Origin: Salinispora oceanensis
GTDB taxonomy: Bacteria > Actinomycetota > Actinomycetes > Mycobacteriales > Micromonosporaceae
Length of the DNA: 64,000 bases
Direction of reading: 5' to 3'
Assembly (NCBI RefSeq): GCF_000383575.1
Contig: NZ_KB911579.1
Span: forward strand, 3,070,523-3,134,522
Positions 49,363 to 57,134 of the stretch are shown here, piece after piece. Within the stretch, counting starts at the first letter, position 1, and each line of letters begins with the position of its first letter. The notes below the pieces were generated by a model that saw only the letters and a program-made list of their open reading frames with translations, was not told the DNA's origin and searched no databases. The translations under genes and the position numbers were made by a program.

Positions 49363-50484
49363 GTGACCGATGCCGACTACGCCGAACAGCTCAAGGACCT
49401 CGACGCCACTCTTCGCAATATCGAGTCGGTGCTCGACATCGACCGGCTTCGGGCGGACAAGGCCCGTCTGGAGGAGGCCGCCTCCGCCCCCGACCTCTGG
49501 GACGACCAGGCCCGGGCGCAGCAGGTCACCTCGCAGCTGTCGTACGTGAATGGGGAGATCAACAAGCTCGCGGAGCTTCGTTCTCGTCTCGACGATGCCA
49601 AGGTGCTGCTGGAACTGGCCGAGGCGGAGTCCGACCCGGGCGCTCTCACCGAGGTCGAGACGGAGGTCGTCGGGCTGGCTAAGGCCATCGACGAGATGGA
49701 GGTCCGCACCCTGCTCTCCGGCGAGTACGACTCCCGGGAGGCACTGGTGGCGATCCGCGCCGGTGCCGGCGGCGTGGACGCGGCGGACTTCGCCGAGATG
49801 TTGCTGCGGATGTACCTGCGCTGGGCCGAGCGGCACGGCTACCCCACCGAGGTCTACGAGACCTCGTACGCCGAGGAGGCCGGGCTCAAGTCGGCCACCT
49901 TCACGGTCAAGGTGCCGTACGCGTACGGCACGCTCAGCGTCGAGTCGGGCACCCACCGGCTGGTCCGGATCAGCCCCTTCGACAACCAGGGTCGGCGACA
50001 GACCAGCTTCGCCGGGGTCGAGGTGCTACCGGTGGTGGAGCAGACCGATCACATCGACATCCCCGAGAACGAGATGCGCTTCGACGTCTACCGGTCGTCC
50101 GGCCCCGGTGGGCAGAGCGTGAACACGACCGACTCGGCGGTTCGGATCACCCACATCCCGACCGGAATCGTGGTCACCTGTCAGAACGAGAAGTCCCAGC
50201 TGCAGAACAAGGCCTCCGCGCTGCGCGTCCTCCAGGCCCGCCTGCTGGAGCGGAAGCGCCAGGAGGAGCAGGCCAAACTTCAGGGCCTGAAGACCGACGC
50301 CGCCGGCTCCTGGGGTGACCAGATGCGTTCATATGTTCTGCATCCGTACCAGATGGTGAAGGACCTTCGAACTGAGCAGGAGACCGGGACTCCCTCCGCG
50401 GTCTTCGATGGCGAGTTGGACGCCTTCATTGAGGCCGGTATCCGGTGGCGAAAGCAGCAGCAGCTTGCTGATGACAAAGCGTGA
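49363..50484 (+). CDS. prfB: peptide chain release factor 2
   Basis: The 373-residue factor ends translation at UGA and UAA. The stop-reading tripeptide is SPF at 204-206 ([15 protein letters not shown]), which defines RF2, and the catalytic GGQ is at 249-251 ([15 protein letters not shown]). GTG 49363 starts the usual N-terminal helix ([17 protein letters not shown]). The frame is continuous, so the +1 frameshift used by many bacterial prfB genes is absent here. It heads the conserved block prfB-ftsE-ftsX-smpB-ssrA. Confidence 0.97.
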   Translation: MTDADYAEQLKDLDATLRNIESVLDIDRLRADKARLEEAASAPDLWDDQARAQQVTSQLSYVNGEINKLAELRSRLDDAKVLLELAEAESDPGALTEVETEVVGLAKAIDEMEVRTLLSGEYDSREALVAIRAGAGGVDAADFAEMLLRMYLRWAERHGYPTEVYETSYAEEAGLKSATFTVKVPYAYGTLSVESGTHRLVRISPFDNQGRRQTSFAGVEVLPVVEQTDHIDIPENEMRFDVYRSSGPGGQSVNTTDSAVRITHIPTGIVVTCQNEKSQLQNKASALRVLQARLLERKRQEEQAKLQGLKTDAAGSWGDQMRSYVLHPYQMVKDLRTEQETGTPSAVFDGELDAFIEAGIRWRKQQQLADDKA

Positions 50485-50566
50485 CCGATCGTGGGCGCAG
50501 CGCGCCATCGAATATCGTGAGTGCTGGCAGATCGACGACGTGCCCCAGAATTGAGGGGCGCGGGAT

Positions 50567-50594
50567 TTGGCACATCGGTTACACCGCGTAGACT
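50567..50594 (+). promoter_or_regulatory. ftsE promoter, leaderless transcript
   Basis: TTGGCA (50567-50572) and TAGACT (50589-50594) are 16 bases apart. The start codon GTG 50603 lies only eight bases past the -10 box, so transcription would begin at or next to it and the mRNA would have no leader. Confidence 0.6.
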
Positions 50595-50602
50595 CACGAC
50601 CC

Positions 50603-51283
50603 GTGATTCAGCTTGAGCAAGTGACGAAGACGTACCCGAAGGCGTCCCGGCCTTCGCTCGACAACGTGTCCGTCGCGATTGAGAAGGGCGAGTTCGTCTT
50701 CTTCATCGGCCCATCCGGCTCCGGCAAGTCCACCATCATCAAGATGCTGCTACACGAGGTTGCGCCCAGTAAGGGCCGGATCGTCGTGAACAGCAAGGAT
50801 GTTACGTCGATGCGCTCCTGGAAGCGGCCCGCCTTCCGACGCTCGATCGGCTGCGTGTTCCAGGACTTCCGGCTGCTGCCGAACCGCACCGCCTACGAGA
50901 ACGTGGCGTTCGCGCTCGAGGTGATCGGCAAGACCAAGGCGGTCGCCCGCCGGGTGGTGCCGGAGGTGCTGGAGTTGGTCGGGCTTGGTGGCAAGGAGCA
51001 CCGCTACCCGCAGGAGCTCTCCGGTGGTGAGCAGCAGCGGGTCGCGGTCGCCCGGGCGTTCGTGAACCGTCCGTTGATCCTGCTCGCGGACGAGCCGACC
51101 GGAAACCTCGACCCGGACACCTCCATCGAGATCATGCGTTTGCTGGACCGGATCAACCGCACCGGTACGACCGTCGTGATGGTTACCCACGACTCGAACA
51201 TCGTGAATCAGATGCGCCGCCGGGTCATCGAGATCGAGAGCGGTCGGATCGTCCGCGACCAGGCTCGCGGCGTCTACGGGTGA
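50603..51283 (+). CDS. ftsE: cell division ATP-binding protein FtsE
   Basis: The 226-residue ABC ATPase works with FtsX at the membrane to control peptidoglycan hydrolases at division. Walker A is GPSGSGKST, the signature [15 protein letters not shown], and Walker [15 protein letters not shown], with the switch His in [14 protein letters not shown] 50603 opens the conserved [21 protein letters not shown] promoter directly upstream suggests a leaderless message. ftsX starts 58 bp after it. Confidence 0.97.
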   Translation: MIQLEQVTKTYPKASRPSLDNVSVAIEKGEFVFFIGPSGSGKSTIIKMLLHEVAPSKGRIVVNSKDVTSMRSWKRPAFRRSIGCVFQDFRLLPNRTAYENVAFALEVIGKTKAVARRVVPEVLELVGLGGKEHRYPQELSGGEQQRVAVARAFVNRPLILLADEPTGNLDPDTSIEIMRLLDRINRTGTTVVMVTHDSNIVNQMRRRVIEIESGRIVRDQARGVYG

Positions 51284-51341
51284 GCCGGCGCTCCCACCCG
51301 ACTGACGACCACCACCTGCCGGAGACGCGGAGGAATCTTCG

Positions 51342-52217
51342 ATGCGCTTGAAATACGTCCTGTCCGAGGTCCTGGTCGGACTGTGGCGCAACGTGACCAT
51401 GACCATCGCAATGATCATTACGATGGCGGTCTCGCTGACCATGCTCGGCGCCAGCGGCCTGATCTACGTCAAGGTCGCCGAGATGAAGGAGCTGTACTTC
51501 GAGAACATCGAGGTCTCGATCTTTCTCGAGAGAGAGGCCACCGAGGAACAGAAGACGGTGATCCAGGCCCAGCTGGATGCCGACCCACTGATCGAGAGCG
51601 TCACGTACGTCAACAAAGAAGAGGCGTACGAGGCTTTTAAGGAGATGTTCCGGGACTCCCCGGACCTGGTCAGTGCGGTCGGTCCAGAGGCGCTGCCGGA
51701 GTCGTACCGGCTGAAACTGGTGAACCCGCAGGAGTACCAGGTGGTCGGGGAGCAGTACGCCGGGATCGAGGGCGTCGACCAGGTGATCGACAAGTCCGCC
51801 GTACTCGACAAGATCTTCAATCTCTTCTCCGCGGGTCAGAAGATCGCCCTCGTCGTGGCGATCGCGATGGCTGTCGCCGCCCTGCTCCTGGTCGCCAACA
51901 CCATCCAGGTCGCCGCTTACAGCAAGCGGCGCGAGGTCGCGGTCATGAAGCTGGTCGGCGCGTCGAACTGGTTCATCCAGGCGCCCTTCGTCCTGGAAGC
52001 CGTGGTCGCCGGCCTGATCGGATCCCTGCTCGGCCTCGGTGCCCTCGCCGGCCTGAAGGTCTTCCTCTTCGACGGCGCGCTGAGGGCCCTCCAGGGGCTC
52101 CTGGCGCCGGTCAGCTGGGGCGAGGTGCTGCTGGCCTTCCCCCTGATGGCCGCCGTCGGAGGATTGATCAGCGCGATCACCGCCTGGGTCACGCTCCGCT
52201 TCTACCTGCGGGTCTAG
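51342..52217 (+). CDS. ftsX: cell division permease-like protein FtsX
   Basis: The 291-residue partner of FtsE has an N-terminal membrane segment (MTIAMIITMAVSLTMLGASG), an extracellular domain (about 45-165) with VSIFLEREATEEQK, and three C-terminal segments (IALVVAIAMAVAALLLVANT; VLEAVVAGLIGSLLGLGAL; VLLAFPLMAAVGGLISAIT). ATG 51342 has GGAGGAA upstream. A 12-bp-stem hairpin (52265-52303) follows about 48 bases after the stop. Confidence 0.96.
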   Translation: MRLKYVLSEVLVGLWRNVTMTIAMIITMAVSLTMLGASGLIYVKVAEMKELYFENIEVSIFLEREATEEQKTVIQAQLDADPLIESVTYVNKEEAYEAFKEMFRDSPDLVSAVGPEALPESYRLKLVNPQEYQVVGEQYAGIEGVDQVIDKSAVLDKIFNLFSAGQKIALVVAIAMAVAALLLVANTIQVAAYSKRREVAVMKLVGASNWFIQAPFVLEAVVAGLIGSLLGLGALAGLKVFLFDGALRALQGLLAPVSWGEVLLAFPLMAAVGGLISAITAWVTLRFYLRV

Positions 52218-52264
52218 TGCTTGCAGGGCGGCCGTTAGGGCCGCCCGCGCACCCTGTCGGGCCT

Positions 52265-52303
52265 GGGCTCTCCCGCACCGGAATAATCGGCGCGGGAGAG
52301 CCC
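52265..52303 (+). terminator. hairpin after ftsX
   Basis: GGGCTCTCCCGC (52265-52276) pairs perfectly with GCGGGAGAGCCC (52292-52303) around a 15-base loop. Confidence 0.8.
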
Positions 52304-52328
52304 TTGCGCTCCGGTAGGATGATCGCCG

Positions 52329-52417
52329 CTGTTCGACCCAGGGGGCGCAGCGACCAGGCTGTTCGACCCAGGGGGCGCAGCGACCAGGCTGTTCGACCCA
52401 AGGGCGCAGCGATCAGG
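52329..52417. repeat. 30-bp tandem repeat, three copies, upstream of smpB
   Basis: CTGTTCGACCCAGGGGGCGC followed by AGCGACCAGG is present at 52329-52358 and 52359-52388 exactly, and at 52389-52417 with one G missing and one C-to-T change. It ends just before the smpB ribosome binding site. Confidence 0.95.
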
Positions 52418-52433
52418 AAGGGAGGTGGCGCCG

Positions 52434-52913
52434 ATGCCACGGGAGAAGGGGCGCAAGGTCGTCGCCTCCAATCGGAAGGCCCGGCACGACTACTCGATCC
52501 TCGACACCTACGAGGCGGGGATGGCATTGACCGGCACCGAGGTCAAGTCGCTGCGGGCGGGGCGAGCGTCGCTGGTGGACGCCTTCGCTCAGGAGCGCAA
52601 TGGCGAGCTGTATCTGCACGGGATGCACATCCCGGAGTACGTGCAGGGCACCTGGACCAACCACGAGCCCCGACGCACCCGCAAGCTACTGCTCAACCGC
52701 ATCGAGATCGACCGGCTGATCGGCAAGACCCGGGAGAGCGGGCTCACGATCGTCCCGCTGCAGGTCTACTTCTCCGACGGCTGGGCCAAGGTCGAGATCG
52801 GCGTCGCCAAGGGCAAGAAGTCGTACGACAAGCGGCAGGACCTCGCCAAGCGGGACGCGCAACGGGAGATCGCCCGGGCCGCCGGCCGGCGGGGCAAGGG
52901 GATGGAAGGCTGA
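52434..52913 (+). CDS. smpB: SsrA-binding protein SmpB
   Basis: The 159-residue protein binds tmRNA and delivers it to stalled ribosomes. Signatures are [41 protein letters not shown] (first 20 residues quoted as [20 protein letters not shown]) and [20 protein letters not shown], with the basic C-terminal tail [20 protein letters not shown] 52434 has GGGAGG at proper spacing and is preferred to GTG 52425. Its partner RNA gene ssrA begins 84 bp downstream. Confidence 0.96.
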   Translation: MPREKGRKVVASNRKARHDYSILDTYEAGMALTGTEVKSLRAGRASLVDAFAQERNGELYLHGMHIPEYVQGTWTNHEPRRTRKLLLNRIEIDRLIGKTRESGLTIVPLQVYFSDGWAKVEIGVAKGKKSYDKRQDLAKRDAQREIARAAGRRGKGMEG

Positions 52914-52996
52914 GCTGGCGCCCGGCTGGGGCGGGATGAAACCCGTTGCGCCAGGCGTTAGGCTTATCGGTGCCGCCAACAGGGGCGGTCCGTCGA

Positions 52997-53372
52997 GGGG
53001 GTGACTGGTTTCGACTTCGTACGTTGCGGCAGGGGAAGCGAGCCGAGGAAGCCAACGTCGTCTCGGAAATCGTTCGTTGGAAAACAATAAGCGCCAAGCA
53101 GAATCGCGCTGACTTCGCTCTCGCCGCCTGAGGCGAGTAGCAAGTCTGTCGGCCTGGGAGTGCCTTCGACCCAGTTAGCCGGCATCAGCTAGGAGGCTGG
53201 CCAATCGGCCCCGGTCGCGGGGGCCGTGCGGCGAGATTAATCAGCGACTGGGCCCGTCACACCGACTCGCTCGCGTGATCGGAGGGGCCGAGTAGAGGCA
53301 CAGCGAGCTGCGCTCGGAGAAGCCCTGGCAAGGCGGCGAAGGACCCGGGTTCGATTCCCGGCACCTCCACCA
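52997..53372 (+). ncRNA. ssrA: transfer-messenger RNA (tmRNA)
   Basis: The 5' end GGGGGTGACTGGTTTCGAC and the 3' end CGGGTTCGATTCCCGGCACC, followed by TCCACCA, form the tRNA-like half: GGGGGTG (52997-53003) pairs with CACCTCC (53362-53368), then A and an encoded CCA. The tag ORF starts with resume codon GCC at 53093 and reads AKQNRADFALAA before TGA 53129-53131, a normal actinobacterial degradation tag. It frees stalled ribosomes with SmpB, encoded immediately upstream. A strong hairpin follows. Confidence 0.97.
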
Positions 53373-53380
53373 CCTGACCT

Positions 53381-53412
53381 GTGCGCCCCGGTCCACCCGG
53401 ACCGGGGCGCAC
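53381..53412 (+). terminator. hairpin after ssrA
   Basis: GTGCGCCCCGGTCC (53381-53394) pairs perfectly with GGACCGGGGCGCAC (53399-53412) around the loop ACCC, eight bases after the tmRNA 3' end. Confidence 0.9.
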
Positions 53413-53597
53413 CGGCGTTTCCGGCCTTGCCCCCCGCTGCCGCCGGGCGCCGTCGTCCCGCTGCCGCCAGGCACCGTTGTCCCGGCGCCACCGCTCCGGC
53501 GCCGCCGGGCGGCACCAGCCCCTGGCGTCGCTCCTGGCGGCGAGTGTCTTCGGTGCCTGCCCTGGAACCGGTGCGGGGTGCCGAGCGTCCGAGAAGT

Positions 53598-54539
53598 ATG
53601 CGTCGAGTAATCGCCCCCCTGAGCCTGACCCTGCTGCTGGCCGCCGGCTGCGCGCCCGCCGTTCCGGAGCCGGCCGGCGACGCCGCGCCGACCGGCCGGC
53701 AGGCGGTGTTCGACGAACGGGCCGCGCAGATCACCGCCGCGTGGCAGCCCGGAGCGGAGTGGAGCGACGGATATATCCCACTCCAGGAACCGACCATGGC
53801 CGTCGGAAACCCCGGCTTCACCCCCGACACCCAGGCCGCCTTCCGGGCCGGCTGGTATCGGGATCAGATCCCGCTGCCGAAGGAGCAGCCCGAAGACGGC
53901 ACCATCCAGTTCCCCTCCGGCACCCTCACCGTGCCGCTGGTCAGCGCCGCCGAGGCGTACCGGGAACTCGATCGGGGCGACCCACCGGCGTGCGGCGGGC
54001 GGCCGACGAACCCGGCCACCCCACCGGCGCCGGCCGACGGGCCGGACACCGGGGTGAGCACCTCGCCGCAGACCGCCTGCATCCCGCTCACCGTCACCGC
54101 CGTCGAACTGGCCAGCGTGCCGGTGCGGACCAGCCGAGGCGAGGCTGCGGTCCCGGCCTGGCTCTTCACCATTGACGAGCTGACCGCCCCGGTAGCCCGG
54201 CTCGCGGTCGCCCCGGCCGCCGTCGGAGTGCCGCCGGAGCCGGTCGCACCCACCGCACCACTGCCCCTGGAACTGGTCGGGGCGCTGGACCTGCGCGCCG
54301 TGGACGACGCGACGCTGACCGTACGGCTCGGCATCGGTGCGTGCGACACCGGCCTCACCCCACTGGTCTACGAACAGGATGACATCGTGGTGGTCGGCGG
54401 CGCGGTGACCCGCAGCACCGGTGTCTGCACCGAGCAGCTCCTGCTCGAACCGGTGACGGTGCAGCTCGCCGCCCCGCTCGGGGAGCGGACCGTCCTCGAC
54501 GTGCTCGGCGGCGGGCCGCTGCGGCTCACCACCGGTTGA
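53598..54539 (+). CDS. lipoprotein of unknown function
   Basis: The 313-residue protein starts MRRVIAPLSLTLLLAAGCAP, a lipoprotein signal with lipobox LAAGC, so it should be anchored outside the membrane. The mature part has WQPGAEWSDGYIPLQEPTMA, a Pro-rich stretch near 135-160, and several paired cysteines (PACGG, TACIPL, ACDTG, GVCTEQ) that may form disulfides. No enzymatic motif is visible. ATG 53598 is the only start giving the signal sequence. It stands between ssrA and mtnP, facing the latter. Confidence 0.85.
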   Translation: MRRVIAPLSLTLLLAAGCAPAVPEPAGDAAPTGRQAVFDERAAQITAAWQPGAEWSDGYIPLQEPTMAVGNPGFTPDTQAAFRAGWYRDQIPLPKEQPEDGTIQFPSGTLTVPLVSAAEAYRELDRGDPPACGGRPTNPATPPAPADGPDTGVSTSPQTACIPLTVTAVELASVPVRTSRGEAAVPAWLFTIDELTAPVARLAVAPAAVGVPPEPVAPTAPLPLELVGALDLRAVDDATLTVRLGIGACDTGLTPLVYEQDDIVVVGGAVTRSTGVCTEQLLLEPVTVQLAAPLGERTVLDVLGGGPLRLTTG

Positions 54540-54563
54540 CCGGCGATGGCCCGGCCGCCCGGC

Positions 54564-55367
54564 TCAGGGCAGCGCGAAGGGAAGCTTGATGCCGTCCAAG
54601 GCTGTCCCACAGGCGCAGTCCCGATCCGTCGGCAGCTGGGCCACCGCAGTGAAAAGCAGTTCCCGGAGGCGGGCGGTGTTTTCGCCGAAGACCCGGAACA
54701 CCTCCTCCTGGGTCACCGATCCGCCGCCCGGCACGCCCGCGTCATGGTCGGTGACGAGCGCGATCGACGAGTAGCAGAGGGCCAGTTCCCGGGCGAGCAC
54801 CGCCTCCGGGTGGCCGGTCATGTTGACCACCGTTCCGCCGAGGGCGGTGAACCAGCGCGACTCGGCACGGGTGGAGAAGCGGGGACCCTCAACGACCACC
54901 ACCGTCCCACCGTCCACCGCCGGCACGCCCCGCTCGGCGCCGGCGGCGAGCAGCGTACGCCGCCCGACCGGGCAGTACGGGTCGGCGAAGGAGACGTGCA
55001 CCGCGCCCCGGTCGTAGTAGGTCTGCGCCCGACCACTGGTGCGGTCGATCAGCTGGTCGGGCACGACGAACGTGCCGGGGCCCAGCTCCGGGCGCAGGCC
55101 GCCGACCGCGCAGGGGGCGAGCACCTGGCGGACCCCGAGCGAGCGCAGCGCCCACAGGTTGGCCCGGTAGGGGATCTGGTGCGGCGGGTGCCGGTGGTCC
55201 CGGCCGTGCCGGGGCAGGAACGCCAACCGGCGGCCGGCGACCTCCGCGATGGTGACCGCGTCAGACGGCGGCCCGTACGGGGTGTCGACTACATGCTCTG
55301 TGGCGTCGTCGAGCAGGGCGTACAGACCCGACCCGCCGATCACCGCGAATTCTGCCGTGGGACTCAC
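54564..55367 (-). CDS. mtnP: S-methyl-5'-thioadenosine phosphorylase / purine nucleoside phosphorylase family
   Basis: The 267-residue enzyme should split methylthioadenosine (or a purine nucleoside) with phosphate. Family motifs are FAVIGGSGLYALLDDATEHV, RHGRDHRHPPHQIPYRANLWAL (quoted core HPPHQIPYRANLWAL), VEGPRFSTRAESRWF and GTVVNMTGHPEAVLARELAL, where MTGHPE replaces the MTxxPE of typical MTA phosphorylase, so the exact substrate is open. GTG 55367 has GGGAGG upstream. No methionine-salvage genes are adjacent. Confidence 0.9.
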   Translation of the reverse strand: MSPTAEFAVIGGSGLYALLDDATEHVVDTPYGPPSDAVTIAEVAGRRLAFLPRHGRDHRHPPHQIPYRANLWALRSLGVRQVLAPCAVGGLRPELGPGTFVVPDQLIDRTSGRAQTYYDRGAVHVSFADPYCPVGRRTLLAAGAERGVPAVDGGTVVVVEGPRFSTRAESRWFTALGGTVVNMTGHPEAVLARELALCYSSIALVTDHDAGVPGGGSVTQEEVFRVFGENTARLRELLFTAVAQLPTDRDCACGTALDGIKLPFALP

Positions 55368-55499
55368 CGAACCTCCCTCGTCTCTGTCGCGTCAGACCTT
55401 AGCCAGCGACCCAGCAGCAGGCTATGGTGCCAGGCATGGCGTTGACGGGGCGGCTGGCACCGGTGTCCCCGGTTGGCCGGGCACGGTCAGACTGACGGG

Positions 55500-56099
55500 A
55501 TGTCCGACATGCAGGAAGAGGGGCGGGCGATCGACGGGCGGGCGACGGAGTCGATGGCCGGGCGGCTGCTGGTCGCGGCACCCACGCTGAAGGATCCGAA
55601 CTTTGACCGGACCGTGGTGCTGCTGGTCGCCCACGAGCCGGGCGGGGCGCTGGGCGTCGTGCTCAACCGGGCCACCGAGATTCCGGTGGCGGAGGTGCTC
55701 GGCGACTGGGGCGAGTTGGCCCGCGACCCCGCCGTGGTCTTCGAAGGGGGCCCGGTGCAGCCGGATTCGGCGATCTGTCTCGCCCGCATGCGTCCCCCGC
55801 TGCGCCCGATGAAGAGCTTCCAGCAGATCTCCGGTGCGGTCGGCACGCTCGACCTGACAGTGGACCCGGCGCAGCTGCGGGAGAGCATCGCCGGCATCCG
55901 GGTCTTCGCCGGCTACTCCGGGTGGGAGTCGGGCCAGCTGGAGCAGGAGATCGCGGGGGGATCTTGGTTCGTCCTGGACGCGTTGCCCGGGGACGCCTTC
56001 GTCGATCGTCCGGACGACCTGTGGCCGATGGTGCTGCGTCGACAGGGCGGCATGATGGCGGCGGTGGCGCACTTCCCGGCGGACGTGGCGCTCAACTGA
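55500..56099 (+). CDS. YqgE/AlgH family protein
   Basis: The 199-residue protein has the conserved YqgE/DUF179 pattern: AGRLLVAAPTLKDPNFDRTV, VLLVAHEPGGALGVVLNRAT, VFEGGPVQPDSAICL and VFAGYSGWESGQLEQEIAGG (core GYSGWESGQLEQEI). The molecular function of this family is not established. ATG 55500 is preferred; ATG 55509 is also possible. The tRNA-Ala gene begins about 90 bp downstream on the same strand. Confidence 0.92.
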   Translation: MSDMQEEGRAIDGRATESMAGRLLVAAPTLKDPNFDRTVVLLVAHEPGGALGVVLNRATEIPVAEVLGDWGELARDPAVVFEGGPVQPDSAICLARMRPPLRPMKSFQQISGAVGTLDLTVDPAQLRESIAGIRVFAGYSGWESGQLEQEIAGGSWFVLDALPGDAFVDRPDDLWPMVLRRQGGMMAAVAHFPADVALN

Positions 56100-56190
56100 G
56101 CCGGCGCGGTAGCCGGGCACCCCGCGCGCTGACCGTGCCGGCCGGCGTGTGTATAGTTCTCCCGTGCCCGGGCAACCGGGTAGTGCACAG

Positions 56191-56263
56191 GGGGCCGTGG
56201 CGCAGCTGGTAGCGCACCACACTGGCAGTGTGGGGGTCAGGGGTTCGAGTCCCCTCGGCTCCA
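56191..56263 (+). tRNA. tRNA-Ala (anticodon GGC)
   Basis: A full cloverleaf can be folded: acceptor GGGGCCG with CGGCTCC (one G-T pair), D arm GCGCAGCTGGTAGCGC, anticodon stem CCACA/TGTGG with loop CTGGCAG giving GGC, and T arm AGGGGTTCGAGTCCCCT. CCA is not encoded. Its 3' part, from the anticodon loop to just past the end, is repeated exactly at 61498-61543, marking this gene as an integration site. Confidence 0.97.
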
Positions 56264-56265
56264 CC
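56220..56265 (+). repeat. attachment site, left copy (46-bp direct repeat within tRNA-Ala)
   Basis: Bases 56220-56265 are identical to 61498-61543. The repeat starts CACTGGCAGTGTGGGGGTCA in the anticodon arm and ends CGGCTCCACC, two bases past the tRNA. Integrases of the tyrosine family commonly use this part of tRNA genes. Confidence 0.93.
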
Positions 56266-56276
56266 CAAGAGAAAGG

Positions 56277-56312
56277 CCCTGGTGGGAGACAGTATCTCCC
56301 ACCAGGGACTTT
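56277..56312 (+). terminator. intrinsic terminator after tRNA-Ala
   Basis: CCCTGGTGGGAGA (56277-56289) pairs perfectly with TCTCCCACCAGGG (56295-56307) around CAGTA, followed by ACTTTTTG. It lies inside the element's left end, so either the element supplies a terminator for the tRNA or its insertion point lies right of it. Confidence 0.92.
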
Positions 56313-56511
56313 TTGCTTTGTTACTCCGGCGGGCCGCTATGTGCCAGATCTGTACCAGATCACGCGCTGATCTTGCCCCTTGCCTCTTCGATCAAGGCGT
56401 CTAGCGCGGCTGCGATGGCATGATCCCGGTCACCGCTAACGTGGTGCCCTCGCTCTGCTCACTCGGCGGAAACGTCTGGGAGGTCCCGCCCGTGGCGACT
56501 TTCCGGCCGGG

Positions 56512-56826
56512 CTACTCGTCGTCTCCGCTCTTCAGGGACTCTGCCAGCCTCCAGATGAACTGCGGTATGCGAGCGCCTCCCCAGAGCGCCACCCGGTATG
56601 TGACCTGCGGCGAGAGCTCGTACAGCCGTTCGCGGATGTATGAGGTGCTCCACGAGTCGTACACCTCGAACTCGCCGTACTCGTCCTTGACGTAGGTGCG
56701 CCGGCGCCCAGTCCTGACTTTCGCGGCCACTCGCGAAGTCGGCATCTCACCGTGCTCGTCGAGCAGTTCAAGGATCTCGTGCTCGACCGCCTCTTGCATC
56801 CTTCTTGCCGCCTGCCTCCCGCTCAT
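56512..56826 (-). CDS. small HTH-like protein in the island
   Basis: I do not recognise the family of this 104-residue protein. Residues 12-37 (EAVEHEILELLDEHGEMPTS then RVAAKVR) look like a winged helix-turn-helix with a basic wing (RTGRRRTYVKDEYGEFEV). The rest, YIRERLYELSPQVTYRVALW and IPQFIWRLAESLKSGDDE, is also well ordered. Codon choice is normal for the host, which supports it as a gene. ATG 56826 is used. It lies just inside the left attachment site and may control island genes or excision; that is inference. Confidence 0.65.
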   Translation of the reverse strand: MSGRQAARRMQEAVEHEILELLDEHGEMPTSRVAAKVRTGRRRTYVKDEYGEFEVYDSWSTSYIRERLYELSPQVTYRVALWGGARIPQFIWRLAESLKSGDDE

Positions 56827-56940
56827 GGGTAGTTGATCTTAGCCGCTGCCGCCCCCAAGTTCCTCCTCCATCAGGTGGTCATCGTCGGATATCTGGCTGC
56901 TCCGTGCGGCCGCAAAACGGAGGCCGTCAGGGGTGCCCCT

Positions 56941-57111
56941 ATGGGTTTCGTTAAGCGGCGCGGCATGTTGCATAGGCCGGACCCTGGTCGGGCTGCCTCC
57001 CTCCAGGTAAGCGGCGGCAAGGTTCGCGGGAAGGGCAACGGCTACGTCACTAAAGACGGCGATGTCGTAGAGTTCCGGGCGGGAGGAAGATCTGGGAGCG
57101 GGAGGAAGTAG
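56941..57111 (+). CDS. possible 56-residue protein upstream of the HEPN gene
   Basis: ATG 56941 is preceded by AGGGG and opens a frame ending at TAG 57109-57111, 23 bases before the ApeA-like gene. The product is small and basic: MGFVKRRGMLHRPDPGRAAS, then a stretch rich in Gly and beta-formers (VRGKGNGYVTKDGDVVEFRA). It may be a real small protein co-transcribed with the HEPN gene, for instance an antitoxin-like partner, but the sequence alone does not prove it is translated. Confidence 0.4.
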   Translation: MGFVKRRGMLHRPDPGRAASLQVSGGKVRGKGNGYVTKDGDVVEFRAGGRSGSGRK

Positions 57112-57134
57112 CTGTCCTACGCAGCGAAAGCAGC

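Noticed and set aside
49363..49460. Programmed +1 frameshift in prfB
   Set aside because: The reading frame is continuous from GTG 49363 through the GGQ motif, with no in-frame TGA near codon 25.
49215..52417. CRISPR array
   Set aside because: The repeats are head-to-tail or overlapping without regular unique spacers, and there are no cas genes.
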